Source: Streptomyces sp. NBC_01142
Lineage (GTDB): Bacteria; Actinomycetota; Actinomycetes; Streptomycetales; Streptomycetaceae
Direction: 5' to 3'
Assembly (NCBI RefSeq): GCF_026341125.1
Contig: NZ_JAPEOR010000001.1
Location: 3,348,001 to 3,412,000, forward strand
DNA: 64,000 bases
Notes under the pieces: model-generated
Databases searched by the model: none
The model's input: the letters and a program-made list of their open reading frames with translations, nothing else
Told to the model about the DNA's origin: nothing
In this document: in pieces, positions 44,029-52,112 of the stretch
How the letters are laid out: each line of letters opens with the position of its first letter
Numbering within the stretch: the first letter of the stretch is position 1
Position numbers and translations under genes: made by a program

Positions 44029-44373
44029 GGAGGTGCCTTTCATCACGGAGAGGGGCTGGGGCAAGCATTCCCGTCACAGCGTTCGCCCGTCGCGCCCGGT
44101 TACGCCAACGGGGCCTCCCGTCGCCCGTATGGCCCGGGCAGGATGCGGCGGGGCGATACCGCCGTGCGCAGGGACTGGCCGAGGTGCTCCCCTCGTCGGT
44201 GAGTCCGGCCATACGGGCTGAACAGGCATCGACCCCCGCCGTGGCGAAGGCCGGTCGGCGCGGGCGGGAAAGAGCTGGGGGATCGGTGACATCGCCGTTC
44301 TGGAGGGCACGGCGCTCACCTGCGAGGTCCGCGCTTACGAGGGCTGCGTGAGCGTCCCCGTAAGCGCGCTCCT
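44029..44373. other. Intergenic region
   Basis: 345 bases between the CBM48-like gene and the DUF6131 gene. No gene or clear hairpin is supported. Confidence 0.4.
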
Positions 44374-44529
44374 CTACCAGTAGTGTCGTCGGCCGCCGAC
44401 CGCATGCCCCATGGCCCCCAGGATCCACAGGATTGCCCCGATCACGAGCAGGATGATCCCGATGGTCCACAGGATGCCGATACCGAACAGGAACCCGATG
44501 ATGAGCAGAATGACGCCCAGAGCGATCAC
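44374..44529 (-). CDS. DUF6131 small membrane protein
   Basis: 51 residues from GTG 44529, with GGAGG six bases upstream. Two membrane segments (MIALGVILLIIGFLFGIGI and WTIGIILLVIGAILWILGA) are followed by GGRRHYW. The pattern matches the DUF6131 family of small hydrophobic actinobacterial proteins. Function unknown. Confidence 0.82.
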   Translation of the reverse strand: MIALGVILLIIGFLFGIGILWTIGIILLVIGAILWILGAMGHAVGGRRHYW

Positions 44530-44735
44530 GGTGTCCTCCGATCTCGCAGAAACCTGCCTCTCTCACTCTGCTCCATGGCTGTTTCGGCGGCAACCGCTCC
44601 CGAATCGACGCGGCGTCGCTCATGCGGGTTCCCCTTCCTGCGCCGGCTCGAGGGCCCACGACACTCCGCTCCCGCCTCTGAGCCGCTTGGCCCAAGGTGT
44701 CATCAGCGGGCGCGGCCGGAGCGGACGCGGCTTCT

Positions 44736-45075
44736 TCAGGGAGTGAGGATCGTCTTGATCATCCCGTCCTGCTTGGCCTGGAACGTCTTGTACGCCTGTG
44801 GACCGTCCTCGAGGGACAGCGTGTGCGTGGCGAAGCCGTCCACCCCCAGTGGGTCGGAGTCGTCGAGCAGCGGGAGAATCTCGTCGACCCAGTGCTTGAC
44901 GTTGGCCTGGCCCATACGGAGCTGGACCTGCTTGTCGAACAGGGTCGCCAGCGGTACGGGGTCGATTGGCGGTAGAGGTGATCCGGACGATGGCGTCGCT
45001 CGGCTCGGTGATCTCAAGGTCGGGCACCGTGTCGACCCGTACGTCACGCCGGCCATGCCACGTAAGCGCTCTCAT
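44736..45075 (-). pseudogene. Zinc alcohol dehydrogenase remnant
   Basis: An ATG at 45075 begins a perfect-looking N-terminus of a zinc-dependent alcohol/formaldehyde dehydrogenase ([19 protein letters not shown], then DAIVRITST), about 34 codons. The next homologous part, in another frame, is the C-terminus ([19 protein letters not shown], then [20 protein letters not shown]). The ~250 intervening residues, including the zinc ligands, are gone. The gene is therefore an internal deletion with a frame change. It lies just left of the gas-vesicle cluster. Confidence 0.8.
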
Positions 45076-45238
45076 ACGACCGAGGCGCCGGTAAAGCGCT
45101 TCGGGCACGAGCCCACGGCGCCTACGCCTCGCAGTCGCGCAACCGGGCCCGGCACATGGAGAGGGCGGCGGGCGCAGTGGCCACGCCGACGGCCCAGTAC
45201 AAGATGCGCCGCGCCCATGAGTGATGAGACTTGTTTCT

Positions 45239-45559
45239 ATGGCAGAACAACGGCGCACACGCGCCCGGCCCTCCGCAAAGACGTCGGGCACGCGAACCTC
45301 TTCCGCCCGGGGGCCGGAGCAGGCTGCCCGCGATGCCTGCCAGCGGCTGGAGGGACTGATCGGCCATTCACCAGAGGGTGTGTCGGCAGTACGGCGTACG
45401 GACGACGGATGGTGTGTCGTCGTTGACGTCCTTGAGGTGGCTCGAATTCCGGACACAACGAGCTTGCTCGCCTCCTACGAGGTGCAACTCGATCAGGGCG
45501 GCGAGCTCTTGGAGTACAGCAGGGTCCGCCGCTATCGAAGGGGCGCCGCCGACGAGTGA
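45239..45559 (+). CDS. gvpO: Gas vesicle protein GvpO
   Basis: 106 residues from ATG 45239. A basic, disordered N-terminus is followed by the conserved GvpO core ([45 protein letters not shown] split here across the strand turns). GvpO is a required accessory or regulatory factor for vesicle production in haloarchaea and leads the actinomycete clusters. It opens a ten-gene run with gaps or overlaps of a few bases. Confidence 0.9.
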   Translation: MAEQRRTRARPSAKTSGTRTSSARGPEQAARDACQRLEGLIGHSPEGVSAVRRTDDGWCVVVDVLEVARIPDTTSLLASYEVQLDQGGELLEYSRVRRYRRGAADE

Positions 45560-45592
45560 TCCGCCCTGCCCGACCAGCTGAGAGGACGCCCT

Positions 45593-46054
45593 ATGCCCAC
45601 GACCACCTACGCCGACGAGGTCTCCTGCCCCCCGCGTGCCGGAACGTTGTACGACGTGCTGGAACTCATCCTCGACCGGGGCATGGTCATCGACGTGTTC
45701 GTCCGGGTCTCCCTGGTCGGCATCGAGATCCTCAAGATAGATGCGCGCATCGTCGTCGCCAGCGTGGACACCTATCTGCGGTTCGCGGAGGCGTGCAACC
45801 GGCTGGACCTGGAGCGTGACTCGGGCAGCACCACCGTTCCGGAGTTGATCGGCGGCGGTGCGGCCAAGTCCATCGGCAAGCGCAAGGTGAGGAAGGCCAC
45901 GGAAGCCGTGGGTGACACCGTGCGCAAGGCGGTCGGAGGACGTGACGACGATGACGCCGACGAGTCCGACGAGGAGGAAGAGCAGGAGCAGGAGCGGCCG
46001 CGTCGGCGCGCCCCTGCACGCAGCGGGGCCCGACGCCGACGCGCGGAGGCATGA
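45593..46054 (+). CDS. gvpA: Gas vesicle structural protein GvpA
   Basis: 153 residues. The first ~75 residues are canonical GvpA: LYDVLELILDRGMVIDVFVR, VSLVGIEILKIDARIVVASVD, TYLRFAEACNRLDLE. This hydrophobic rib protein builds the vesicle shell. An extra C-terminal tail of ~75 residues, acidic then Arg-rich (DDDDADESDEEEEQEQERP), is beyond the minimal 70-residue GvpA and may alter surface or packing. The GTG of gvpF follows by three bases. Confidence 0.93.
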   Translation: MPTTTYADEVSCPPRAGTLYDVLELILDRGMVIDVFVRVSLVGIEILKIDARIVVASVDTYLRFAEACNRLDLERDSGSTTVPELIGGGAAKSIGKRKVRKATEAVGDTVRKAVGGRDDDDADESDEEEEQEQERPRRRAPARSGARRRRAEA

Positions 46055-46057
46055 CCG

Positions 46058-46804
46058 GTGACGAACAACGGTGTGTACGTCTACGCGATCATCCGGAGCG
46101 GGAGACCACTGCCGAATGACACTTCCGGCGTGGGCAGCCCGCCTGCTCCCTTGAGGATGATCCGGCAGGGACCCGTCACTGCCGTTGTCAGCGACGCGCC
46201 CCCACAGCTGCGTGCGCGGCGCCGAGACCTGCTCGCACACCAGGATCTCTTGATGCACCTGGCCGAAGGCGGACCGCTGCTCCCCATGCGCTTCGGAATG
46301 GTGGCACAGGACGAGGAGAGCGTGCGCAAGCAACTGACCGTCGCCAGGACACGTCACATCGCGGCCTTGGAGTACCTCGACGGTGGGGTCGAAGTGAACA
46401 TCAAGGCCCTCCCGGCCCAGAATGGGCTGGCCGCCCTCGTCGCGGAGGACCAGAACATCCGGCGGCTCCGCGAGGAAGTACGTCGCCATCCCAGTTACGA
46501 CGCCAGTCTCCGACTGGGTGAAGCCGTGTCTGCCGCTCTCTCCCGCAGGGCGGCCGAGGCCGGCCAGCGCGTGGTGCGCGAACTCACGCCCATGGCCCGC
46601 GCGGTGGCCGGGGGACCGGAGGTCCACGGATGCGCTCTCAACGTGTCGTTCCTCGTCAACCGGAGCGACAGCGACGACTTCAGAACGAGGGCGCAGCGGT
46701 TTGCTGACGCGCACCGTGAACGAGTCGAGCTCCGCATGGCCGGCCCGCTGCCCTGCTACAGCTTCGTCGCCGCCGACGGCCCTCTCGTATCGGCCGGAGC
46801 CTGA
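46058..46804 (+). CDS. gvpF: Gas vesicle protein GvpF (GvpF/L family)
   Basis: 248 residues, GTG start. N-terminal GVYVYAIIRSG and VTAVVSDAP, middle HQDLLMHLAEGGPLLPMRFG and C-terminal LNVSFLVNRSD are GvpF/L hallmarks. The family makes minor components that nucleate or assist shell assembly and bind GvpA. It is the first of two F/L paralogues in this cluster. Confidence 0.92.
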   Translation: MTNNGVYVYAIIRSGRPLPNDTSGVGSPPAPLRMIRQGPVTAVVSDAPPQLRARRRDLLAHQDLLMHLAEGGPLLPMRFGMVAQDEESVRKQLTVARTRHIAALEYLDGGVEVNIKALPAQNGLAALVAEDQNIRRLREEVRRHPSYDASLRLGEAVSAALSRRAAEAGQRVVRELTPMARAVAGGPEVHGCALNVSFLVNRSDSDDFRTRAQRFADAHRERVELRMAGPLPCYSFVAADGPLVSAGA

Positions 46805-46805
46805 C

Positions 46806-47054
46806 ATGGGACTCATCACGGGACTGCTGACACTCCCTCTCGCGCCGGTTCGCGGAGTGATCTGGGTGGCCGAGAAAGTCCATGATGCCGCCGAGCGTGA
46901 ACTGCATGACCCCGCCGTAATCCGCGCCCAACTGGCTGCGCTGAACCAGGAGCTCGAAGACGGAAGCATCAGTCTGGAGGAGTTCGAACGGGAAGAGGAA
47001 CGGCTGCTCGACCGACTCCATGATGCGTACTGCGCACCGAGAGAACGAAGGTGA
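46806..47054 (+). CDS. gvpG: Gas vesicle protein GvpG
   Basis: 82 residues from ATG 46806, one base after the gvpF stop. The pattern MGLITGLLTLPLAPVRGVIWV followed by ELEDGSISLEEFEREEERLLDRL is typical of GvpG, a small assembly factor. The C-terminus is charged and helical. Confidence 0.9.
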   Translation: MGLITGLLTLPLAPVRGVIWVAEKVHDAAERELHDPAVIRAQLAALNQELEDGSISLEEFEREEERLLDRLHDAYCAPRERR

Positions 47055-47061
47055 CTGACTC

Positions 47062-48027
47062 ATGGATGATCAAACCAAGGTGGCCCTCGCCGTCTCAGTC
47101 GTGGGCGGCTACGTGCTGGGCCGTACGAAGAAGGGCCGACTGGCCATCACCGTGGCGACGTATCTCGCAGGAAGGCGATTCGGCCTCGAACCGCGTCAGC
47201 TTGCCGCTGAAGGAATGCGCAGGCTGGGTGAGATCCCACAATTCGCCGACCTGCAGGAGCAATTGAAGGGCGAGGTCCTCGACGCCGGCCGTAAGGCGCT
47301 GACGGCTACAGCGAACCGAGGGATGAGTTCGTTGGCCGACGCGATCAGTGATCGCACAGCCCGCCTCGGCGAGGGCCTGGGCGAGGAGGAGGAAGAGGAA
47401 GAGGGCGAATACGAGGACGAGTACGAGGAGGCGCCGGAAGAGGAAGAGGAGGAAGAGGAAGAGGAGGAAGAGCCGGAGGAAGAGGGCGAGTACGAAGACG
47501 AGGAGGGCGCCGAGGGCGAGGAAGAGGAGGAGGAAGAGCCGGAGGAGGAGGAAGAGGAGGAAGAAGAAGAGGAGGAGGAAGAGCCGGAGGAAGAGGAAGA
47601 GCCGGAGGAGGTAAGCCCGCGACGGCGCCGAAGCCCTCGGGAATCGGCACGAAAGAAGCCCGAACCCGCAAGGGCCCAGCCGTCGCGAGGACGCTCCACG
47701 AGGGCCGCGGGCAGGAAACAGGCCCCTGCCAAGAAGGCGGCAGCGAAGAAGAGCGCGCCGACGAAGACCGCTGCGAAAAAGACAGCAGCGAAGAAAACCG
47801 CAGAGAAGAGGGCTCCGGCCAAGAAGTCCGCGGCCAAGAAGGCCACGCCCTCGAAGCGCGCGGCCAAGAAGACGGCTCCGGCCAAGAAGTCCGCGGCCAA
47901 GAAGACCGCGCCCTCGAAGCGCGCGGCCAAGAAGACGGCTCCGGCCAAGAAGTCCGCGGCCAAGAAGACGACGCCCTCGAAGCGCGCGGCCAAGAAGACA
48001 GCCAAGCGCGCCGATCGCCGGAGGTAG
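47062..48027 (+). CDS. gvpY: GvpY: polyampholyte gas-vesicle-cluster protein
   Basis: 321 residues in three parts. Residues 1-105: ordered N-terminal domain ([26 protein letters not shown], a short membrane-like segment). Residues ~105-182: almost pure Glu with Asp/Tyr. Residues ~183-321: Lys/Ala/Pro repeats like a histone H1 tail ([15 protein letters not shown]). The 63-bp DNA repeats are listed separately. The position between gvpG and gvpZ matches the actinomycete-specific gvpY. Its role is unknown; strong charge segregation suggests condensation or DNA/shell contact. Confidence 0.78.
   Translation: MDDQTKVALAVSVVGGYVLGRTKKGRLAITVATYLAGRRFGLEPRQLAAEGMRRLGEIPQFADLQEQLKGEVLDAGRKALTATANRGMSSLADAISDRTARLGEGLGEEEEEEEGEYEDEYEEAPEEEEEEEEEEEEPEEEGEYEDEEGAEGEEEEEEEPEEEEEEEEEEEEEEPEEEEEPEEVSPRRRRSPRESARKKPEPARAQPSRGRSTRAAGRKQAPAKKAAAKKSAPTKTAAKKTAAKKTAEKRAPAKKSAAKKATPSKRAAKKTAPAKKSAAKKTAPSKRAAKKTAPAKKSAAKKTTPSKRAAKKTAKRADRRR
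47812..48000 (+). repeat. Three 63-bp tandem repeats in gvpY
   Basis: Units begin with GCTCCGGCCAAGAAGTCCGC at 47812, 47875 and 47938. Each encodes a 21-residue Lys/Ala block ([10 protein letters not shown], then [10 protein letters not shown] or similar). Only a few bases differ between copies, so homogenisation or copy-number change is likely. Confidence 0.93.
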
Positions 48028-48033
48028 CCAGCC

Positions 48034-49017
48034 ATGGCCAGGACGCAAAAAGACGAACCCGAGGCGGAGGAGTCGGGTGTTGACCGTCTCCGTGAGGAGC
48101 TGTCGAACTTTCTCTCCGCACAGGTGGAGCACCTCGCGGAGAAGGCGGGCGACAAGCTCACCGACGTCACGGGCCGGCTCACCGATGCTGCCGAGAGTGG
48201 CGGAGCCCTGCCCATGATCGGCTCCGTCCTCAAGGGGGACTCGCCGCTGAAAGCCTTCGTCACTCAGAAGGCAAAAGGCGTCAAGGACAGCGTCGTGGAC
48301 AAAGCCAAGGAAGCTTTTGGAGGTGGAAAGGGGAAGGGGAAGGGCGGCGGCGGCAAGTCGATGAACATCATCGAGGTTCTCGATGTGGGAGTCCCCCTGC
48401 GCACCGCCTACGACTTCTGGACGCAGTACGACCAGTTCAGCAGTTTCACCAAGGGGGTCCGGAGCGTCTCGATGAGCGACGAGATGGCCAGTGACTGGAA
48501 GGTCAAAGTCGGGCCTTCGTCGCGAAGCTTCAAAGCGACCGTACAGGAGCAGATTCCCGACGACCGCATCGTATGGACCTCCGAGGGATCCAAGGGCAGC
48601 ACCCGCGGAGCCGTCAGCTTCCATGAGCTGGGACCGACGCTGACCCGCATCGTGCTGGTCGTGGAGTACTACCCCTCCGGGTTCTTCGAGAAGACCGGCA
48701 ACCTGTGGCGCGCTCAGGGCCGTCGAATGCGACTGGACTTCAAACACTTCCAGCGGTACGTCACCCTCACCGACAACGAGCCCGAAGGCTGGCGCGGCGA
48801 AATCCGTGACGGCGAGGTCGTCGTGTCCCATGAAGAGGCCATGGAGGAGGAAGAAGCAGCCGAGGACGAGACAGAGGACGCGCAGGACGACAACGGCTAC
48901 GAGGACAACGAGGAGGAGGGAGAGGAAGAGGAGGGAGAGGAAGACGAGGAAGAGGAAGACGAGGACGGTGAGTGGGAGGACGAAGAGGAACCTGCCGACG
49001 AGGAGCGAGAGGACTGA
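48034..49017 (+). CDS. gvpZ: GvpZ: SRPBCC-domain protein of the gas vesicle cluster
   Basis: 327 residues. Residues ~1-105: helical, charged lead. Residues ~108-260: SRPBCC/START-like barrel ([53 protein letters not shown]). Residues ~270-327: Glu/Asp-rich tail. The fold binds hydrophobic ligands. Actinomycete clusters carry gvpZ in this place. A related SRPBCC protein (51384-51842) lies just beyond the cluster. Confidence 0.85.
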   Translation: MARTQKDEPEAEESGVDRLREELSNFLSAQVEHLAEKAGDKLTDVTGRLTDAAESGGALPMIGSVLKGDSPLKAFVTQKAKGVKDSVVDKAKEAFGGGKGKGKGGGGKSMNIIEVLDVGVPLRTAYDFWTQYDQFSSFTKGVRSVSMSDEMASDWKVKVGPSSRSFKATVQEQIPDDRIVWTSEGSKGSTRGAVSFHELGPTLTRIVLVVEYYPSGFFEKTGNLWRAQGRRMRLDFKHFQRYVTLTDNEPEGWRGEIRDGEVVVSHEEAMEEEEAAEDETEDAQDDNGYEDNEEEGEEEEGEEDEEEEDEDGEWEDEEEPADEERED

Positions 49018-49026
49018 GGCGCCCAC

Positions 49027-49386
49027 GTGACCGACGTCGACTTCAGACAAGGCTCCCAGCCCGTCGCAGGGCCGCAGACCACCAACCTCGCCGACATTCT
49101 TGAGCGCGTCCTCGACAAGGGGATCGTCATCGCCGGTGACATCAAGATCGACCTTCTCGACATCGAGCTGTTGACCATCCGGCTCCGTCTGTTCGTGGCA
49201 TCCGTGGACACGGCGAAGAAGGCCGGTATCGACTGGTGGGAGAGCGACCCGGCGCTGAGCTCCCGCGCGTCCCGCAGCGCCTTGCAGGTCGAGAACCGTC
49301 AGCTGCGTGAGCGCCTGGAGGCGCTCGAATCGAAGGTGGACGACACCTCGTCCCTGCAACGGACCAAGGAGAAACGAGGCACATGA
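49027..49386 (+). CDS. gvpJ: Gas vesicle protein GvpJ (GvpA paralogue)
   Basis: 119 residues, GTG start. The GvpA-like core [33 protein letters not shown] and [11 protein letters not shown] lacks some GvpA residues and carries a C-terminal coiled stretch ([16 protein letters not shown]). GvpJ proteins are thought to help form the tips or nuclei of vesicles. Confidence 0.9.
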   Translation: MTDVDFRQGSQPVAGPQTTNLADILERVLDKGIVIAGDIKIDLLDIELLTIRLRLFVASVDTAKKAGIDWWESDPALSSRASRSALQVENRQLRERLEALESKVDDTSSLQRTKEKRGT

Positions 49387-50195
49387 AGAAGCAGGTCCCC
49401 GACTCCGCCGGCGCCGTGGCCACTTATGTCTTCGCTGTCTGCCGGGCCCCGGAACCGGCCACGGTGACGGGGCTGCCCGGCCTCACTGACGAAGCGCCCG
49501 TACGTACTCTGCCGTTCGGCACACTCACCGCCGTTGTCCAGCACGTGCCCGCTGCCGACTTCAGCGACGAGGCATGGCAGGAACGCCTCTCGGACCTCCA
49601 TGAACTCGAGCGATGTGCACGCGCGCACCATGACGTGGTTTCCGCCGTTGCCGCCGGCGGCCCCACGATTCCCCTTCCTCTGGCCACGTTGTATCGCGGC
49701 GACGAGAGCGCACGGCGAACGCTGGAGAGCGAGGCGGACCGATTCCACGCTGTTCTGAAGCGCATCGAGAACCATGCCGAATGGGGGGTGAAGGTGTACG
49801 CCCCCAGCGCCCCGTCAGGCGGGAAGGACACCGTGAGCCCCACCACCTCGCCTGCTGATTCCGCACCCCCGGCCCCGGGTGCCGGACTCGCCTATCTGGA
49901 CCGCAAGCGAGGTATCCAGCAACGGCGCGAACGACAGCAAGAAGATACGCTGCGCATCGCGGACGAAGTGGATGCCGGACTCCGGACCCTGGCGACCGCG
50001 TTCCGCAGGCTGCGGCCACACGGCCAGGAGCCGGCGGGCGATCGGCGCCTTCAGATCCTCAACGCCACCTACCTCGTGGCCGAGCACCGGGTTCACGAAC
50101 TCGGCGGGCTGGCGCAGACGCTGCGGCAGCGTACCGGGGCAGAGATCGAAGTCTCAGGGCCCTGGGTACCGTACTCCTTCGTCGGCGAGGTGTAG
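49383..50195 (+). CDS. gvpL: Gas vesicle protein GvpL (GvpF/L family)
   Basis: 270 residues, overlapping gvpJ by four bases. F/L hallmarks: [58 protein letters not shown], and the C-terminal [14 protein letters not shown] and GPWVPYSFV. It is the second F/L paralogue. A Ser/Pro-rich insertion (~140-160) is typical of actinomycete GvpL. Confidence 0.9.
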   Translation: MKKQVPDSAGAVATYVFAVCRAPEPATVTGLPGLTDEAPVRTLPFGTLTAVVQHVPAADFSDEAWQERLSDLHELERCARAHHDVVSAVAAGGPTIPLPLATLYRGDESARRTLESEADRFHAVLKRIENHAEWGVKVYAPSAPSGGKDTVSPTTSPADSAPPAPGAGLAYLDRKRGIQQRRERQQEDTLRIADEVDAGLRTLATAFRRLRPHGQEPAGDRRLQILNATYLVAEHRVHELGGLAQTLRQRTGAEIEVSGPWVPYSFVGEV

Positions 50196-50198
50196 GCG

Positions 50199-50426
50199 AT
50201 GACGCACGAGGTGGTGCCCTGGGATACTCCGGGGCCCTTGTCGGGGCCCATCGGAGTCCCGCTCGTCGACCTTCTGGACCGCGTACTGGCCACTGGCGTG
50301 GTCATCAGTGGCGATCTGGTCATCGCGATCGCCGACGTTCCACTGGTGCGGCTGTCCCTGCATGCTCTGCTGTCGTCCGTCAACGAGCGAGTTCCCGCAC
50401 CCTGGGCGGACGGGGGCCCTCTATGA
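50199..50426 (+). CDS. gvpS: Gas vesicle protein GvpS (GvpA family)
   Basis: 75 residues. LVDLLDRVLATGVVISGDLVIAIADVPLVRLSL is a shortened GvpA/J core. The family member in this cluster position is called GvpS. It overlaps gvpK by four bases. Confidence 0.85.
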   Translation: MTHEVVPWDTPGPLSGPIGVPLVDLLDRVLATGVVISGDLVIAIADVPLVRLSLHALLSSVNERVPAPWADGGPL

Positions 50427-50701
50427 CGGCCGGCCGACTCGACGTGGACCGTGACCAGATGGGGCGTGACCTGGTCACGCTCGTCCTGACCGTGGTGGAG
50501 CTGCTCAGACAGCTGATGGAAAGCCAGGCACTCCGGCGGGTCGAGCAGGGCGATCTCACGGACGAACAGGTCGACGAGATCGGTACCACGCTCATGCTGC
50601 TCGAGCAGCGTATGACCGAACTCTGCGACCAGCACGGTGTGCGTCCGGAAGACCTCAACCTCGACCTCGGACCGCTTGGAACCCTGCTGCCGCGCAGCTG
50701 A
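50423..50701 (+). CDS. gvpK: Gas vesicle protein GvpK
   Basis: 92 residues. MGRDLVTLVLTVVELLRQLMESQALRRVEQGDLTDEQ (split here at the turn) and VDEIGTTLMLLEQRMTELC are the GvpK signature. It closes the operon gvpO-A-F-G-Y-Z-J-L-S-K. Confidence 0.9.
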   Translation: MTAGRLDVDRDQMGRDLVTLVLTVVELLRQLMESQALRRVEQGDLTDEQVDEIGTTLMLLEQRMTELCDQHGVRPEDLNLDLGPLGTLLPRS

Positions 50702-50807
50702 ATTCGTGACGCGGGCCGGCTTCGGCCAGTTGAGGGCCGAGCGCTGCGTCCTGCCTGCGTCGGCCCGGCGAACGGGAGTGCCTGACCCGGTGACCACTCC
50801 GGCGGCT

Positions 50808-51164
50808 TCAGTGCGCCTTGTGACGGCTCCATCCCGGCTCGCGGCGCACACGAGCGGTACCAACGAGCGGCAGCCGCAGTACCGCGGCGAACAGGTGCGG
50901 CGACGCCGGGACCAGACGCAGGCTCCACGCGGCTGCAAGAGCCGTGCGTGGCGCACGCCGCGGCAGACGCACCACTCGGGACGTGAGCAGCGTGCCCAGA
51001 ACCTTTGCGTCGATGACGGGTTCTGCGACGAGGTTGAACGCTCCGCGCACATCACGCAACACCGCGAGGCGGTAGGCCTCCGCGTCGTCGTCGGTGTGCC
51101 GTATCTGGAACCGCATGCCCTCCATGTCCGGCACGAACGGCAGCAGGCTCGGCGGCAGCGGCGG
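50808..51164 (-). pseudogene. NAD-dependent epimerase/dehydratase C-terminal remnant
   Basis: About 119 codons read as the C-terminus of a streptomycete NAD-dependent epimerase (LLPFVPDMEGMRFQIRHTDD, DAEAYRLAVLRDVRGAFNL, LRLVPASPHLFAAVLRLPL). The Rossmann N-terminal ~200 residues with the GxxGxxG motif are absent. The frame runs upstream into unrelated Arg/Pro text and the 36-bp palindrome. It is a decayed gene on the right flank of the gas-vesicle cluster. Confidence 0.72.
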
Positions 51165-51197
51165 GCCGGGCCTGAAGCGGCCTGCGTGGATACCGCG

Positions 51198-51233
51198 CGT
51201 ACGCGGCGAGCCCGGCCGGGCTCGCCGCGTACG
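51198..51233. repeat. Perfect 36-bp palindrome
   Basis: CGTACGCGGCGAGCCCGG is followed at once by its exact reverse complement, with no spacer. It could fold as a long hairpin and act as a bidirectional terminator for the gas vesicle operon and the minus-strand SRPBCC gene. It also marks the point where homology of the epimerase remnant ends. Confidence 0.9.
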
Positions 51234-51383
51234 GCTCGGATTCTCCCGGCCCGAGTGGCCGTCGGCCGGTTGGCCGACCTTCCTGCCGGCGCGACAAGAC
51301 CTGTCTGCCACGGTTGGTGGACCAGCCGTGTCCCTCCTGGCCACTGTGGTGCGGGACACGCCGTGCTGCCGGGCCAGGGACGT

Positions 51384-51842
51384 TTATCCGGGCTGGATAC
51401 GGCCGCGCCACGATCCGGTTTCGCCGCCGCGGTGCTCGATGAACTCCTTGAAGCGTCGCATGTCGCCCTTGACGCGCCGGTCGATCATTCCCGTCGCGTC
51501 AGCGGCCGTCTCGGCGGCCCCACTGGACTCCACATCCATCACCAGCTCCACCTTTGTGTGCGTGTCGTCCAGGCGCTGGAAACGGACCATGCCCATCTGC
51601 TTGGTGTCGCCGCCGGTGGTACGCCAGGCGATCCGCTCGTCGGGGAGCTGGTCGATGATCTCGGTCTCGAACTCTCGGCGTACCCCACCGATCTTCGTGG
51701 TCCAGTGGTTGTGGCGGTCGTCGAGCTGTGTGACCTCCTCAACTCCCTCCATGAAGTTCGGGAACTCCTCGAACTGCGTCCACTGGTTGTAGGCGATGCG
51801 GACGGGGACCTCGACCTCGACCGTCTCCTTCACCGTGCTCAC
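51384..51842 (-). CDS. SRPBCC family protein
   Basis: 152 residues, START/polyketide-cyclase-like fold. VPVRIAYNQWTQFEEFPNFMEGV (split), then DRHNHWTTKIGGVRREFETEI, and RFQRLDDTHTKVELVMDVE. The N-terminal motif and the DERIAW box mirror those of GvpZ, so the two look paralogous. It may act on or carry a lipid-like ligand. It faces the gas vesicle cluster tail to tail. Confidence 0.88.
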   Translation of the reverse strand: MSTVKETVEVEVPVRIAYNQWTQFEEFPNFMEGVEEVTQLDDRHNHWTTKIGGVRREFETEIIDQLPDERIAWRTTGGDTKQMGMVRFQRLDDTHTKVELVMDVESSGAAETAADATGMIDRRVKGDMRRFKEFIEHRGGETGSWRGRIQPG

Positions 51843-52112
51843 TACTGCGCCTCCTCTTGGTGACTGCCGCAGGACAGCTGCCCTGCCGCTCGGATCTCGG
51901 CACGTCGCAACGCGTACCCGGCGGCCGCCTCCCTATGGGTGATGTGCTCCTACGATTTCCGCGCCGGACCAGGGCGCTGGCCATCCGGGGGATCTCCTTA
52001 CTCCCGCCCGACGCGTTGCGCCGGTCGCTGCAGGGGAGCGGTTACGTTCGCCGGTACGAAGGCGTTGCGCCGGGTGACCAGACATCCGGTGACCGGCGGG
52101 TCCGGGAGGTGA

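Noticed and set aside
47095..49359. A 754-codon minus-strand frame
   Set aside because: It is the complement of gvpY/gvpZ; its Leu/Arg-rich text comes from the poly-Glu and Lys/Ala codons.
51198..51233. Remnant of a Streptomyces telomere
   Set aside because: Telomeres carry several spaced palindromes with short loops; here there is only one, with no spacer.
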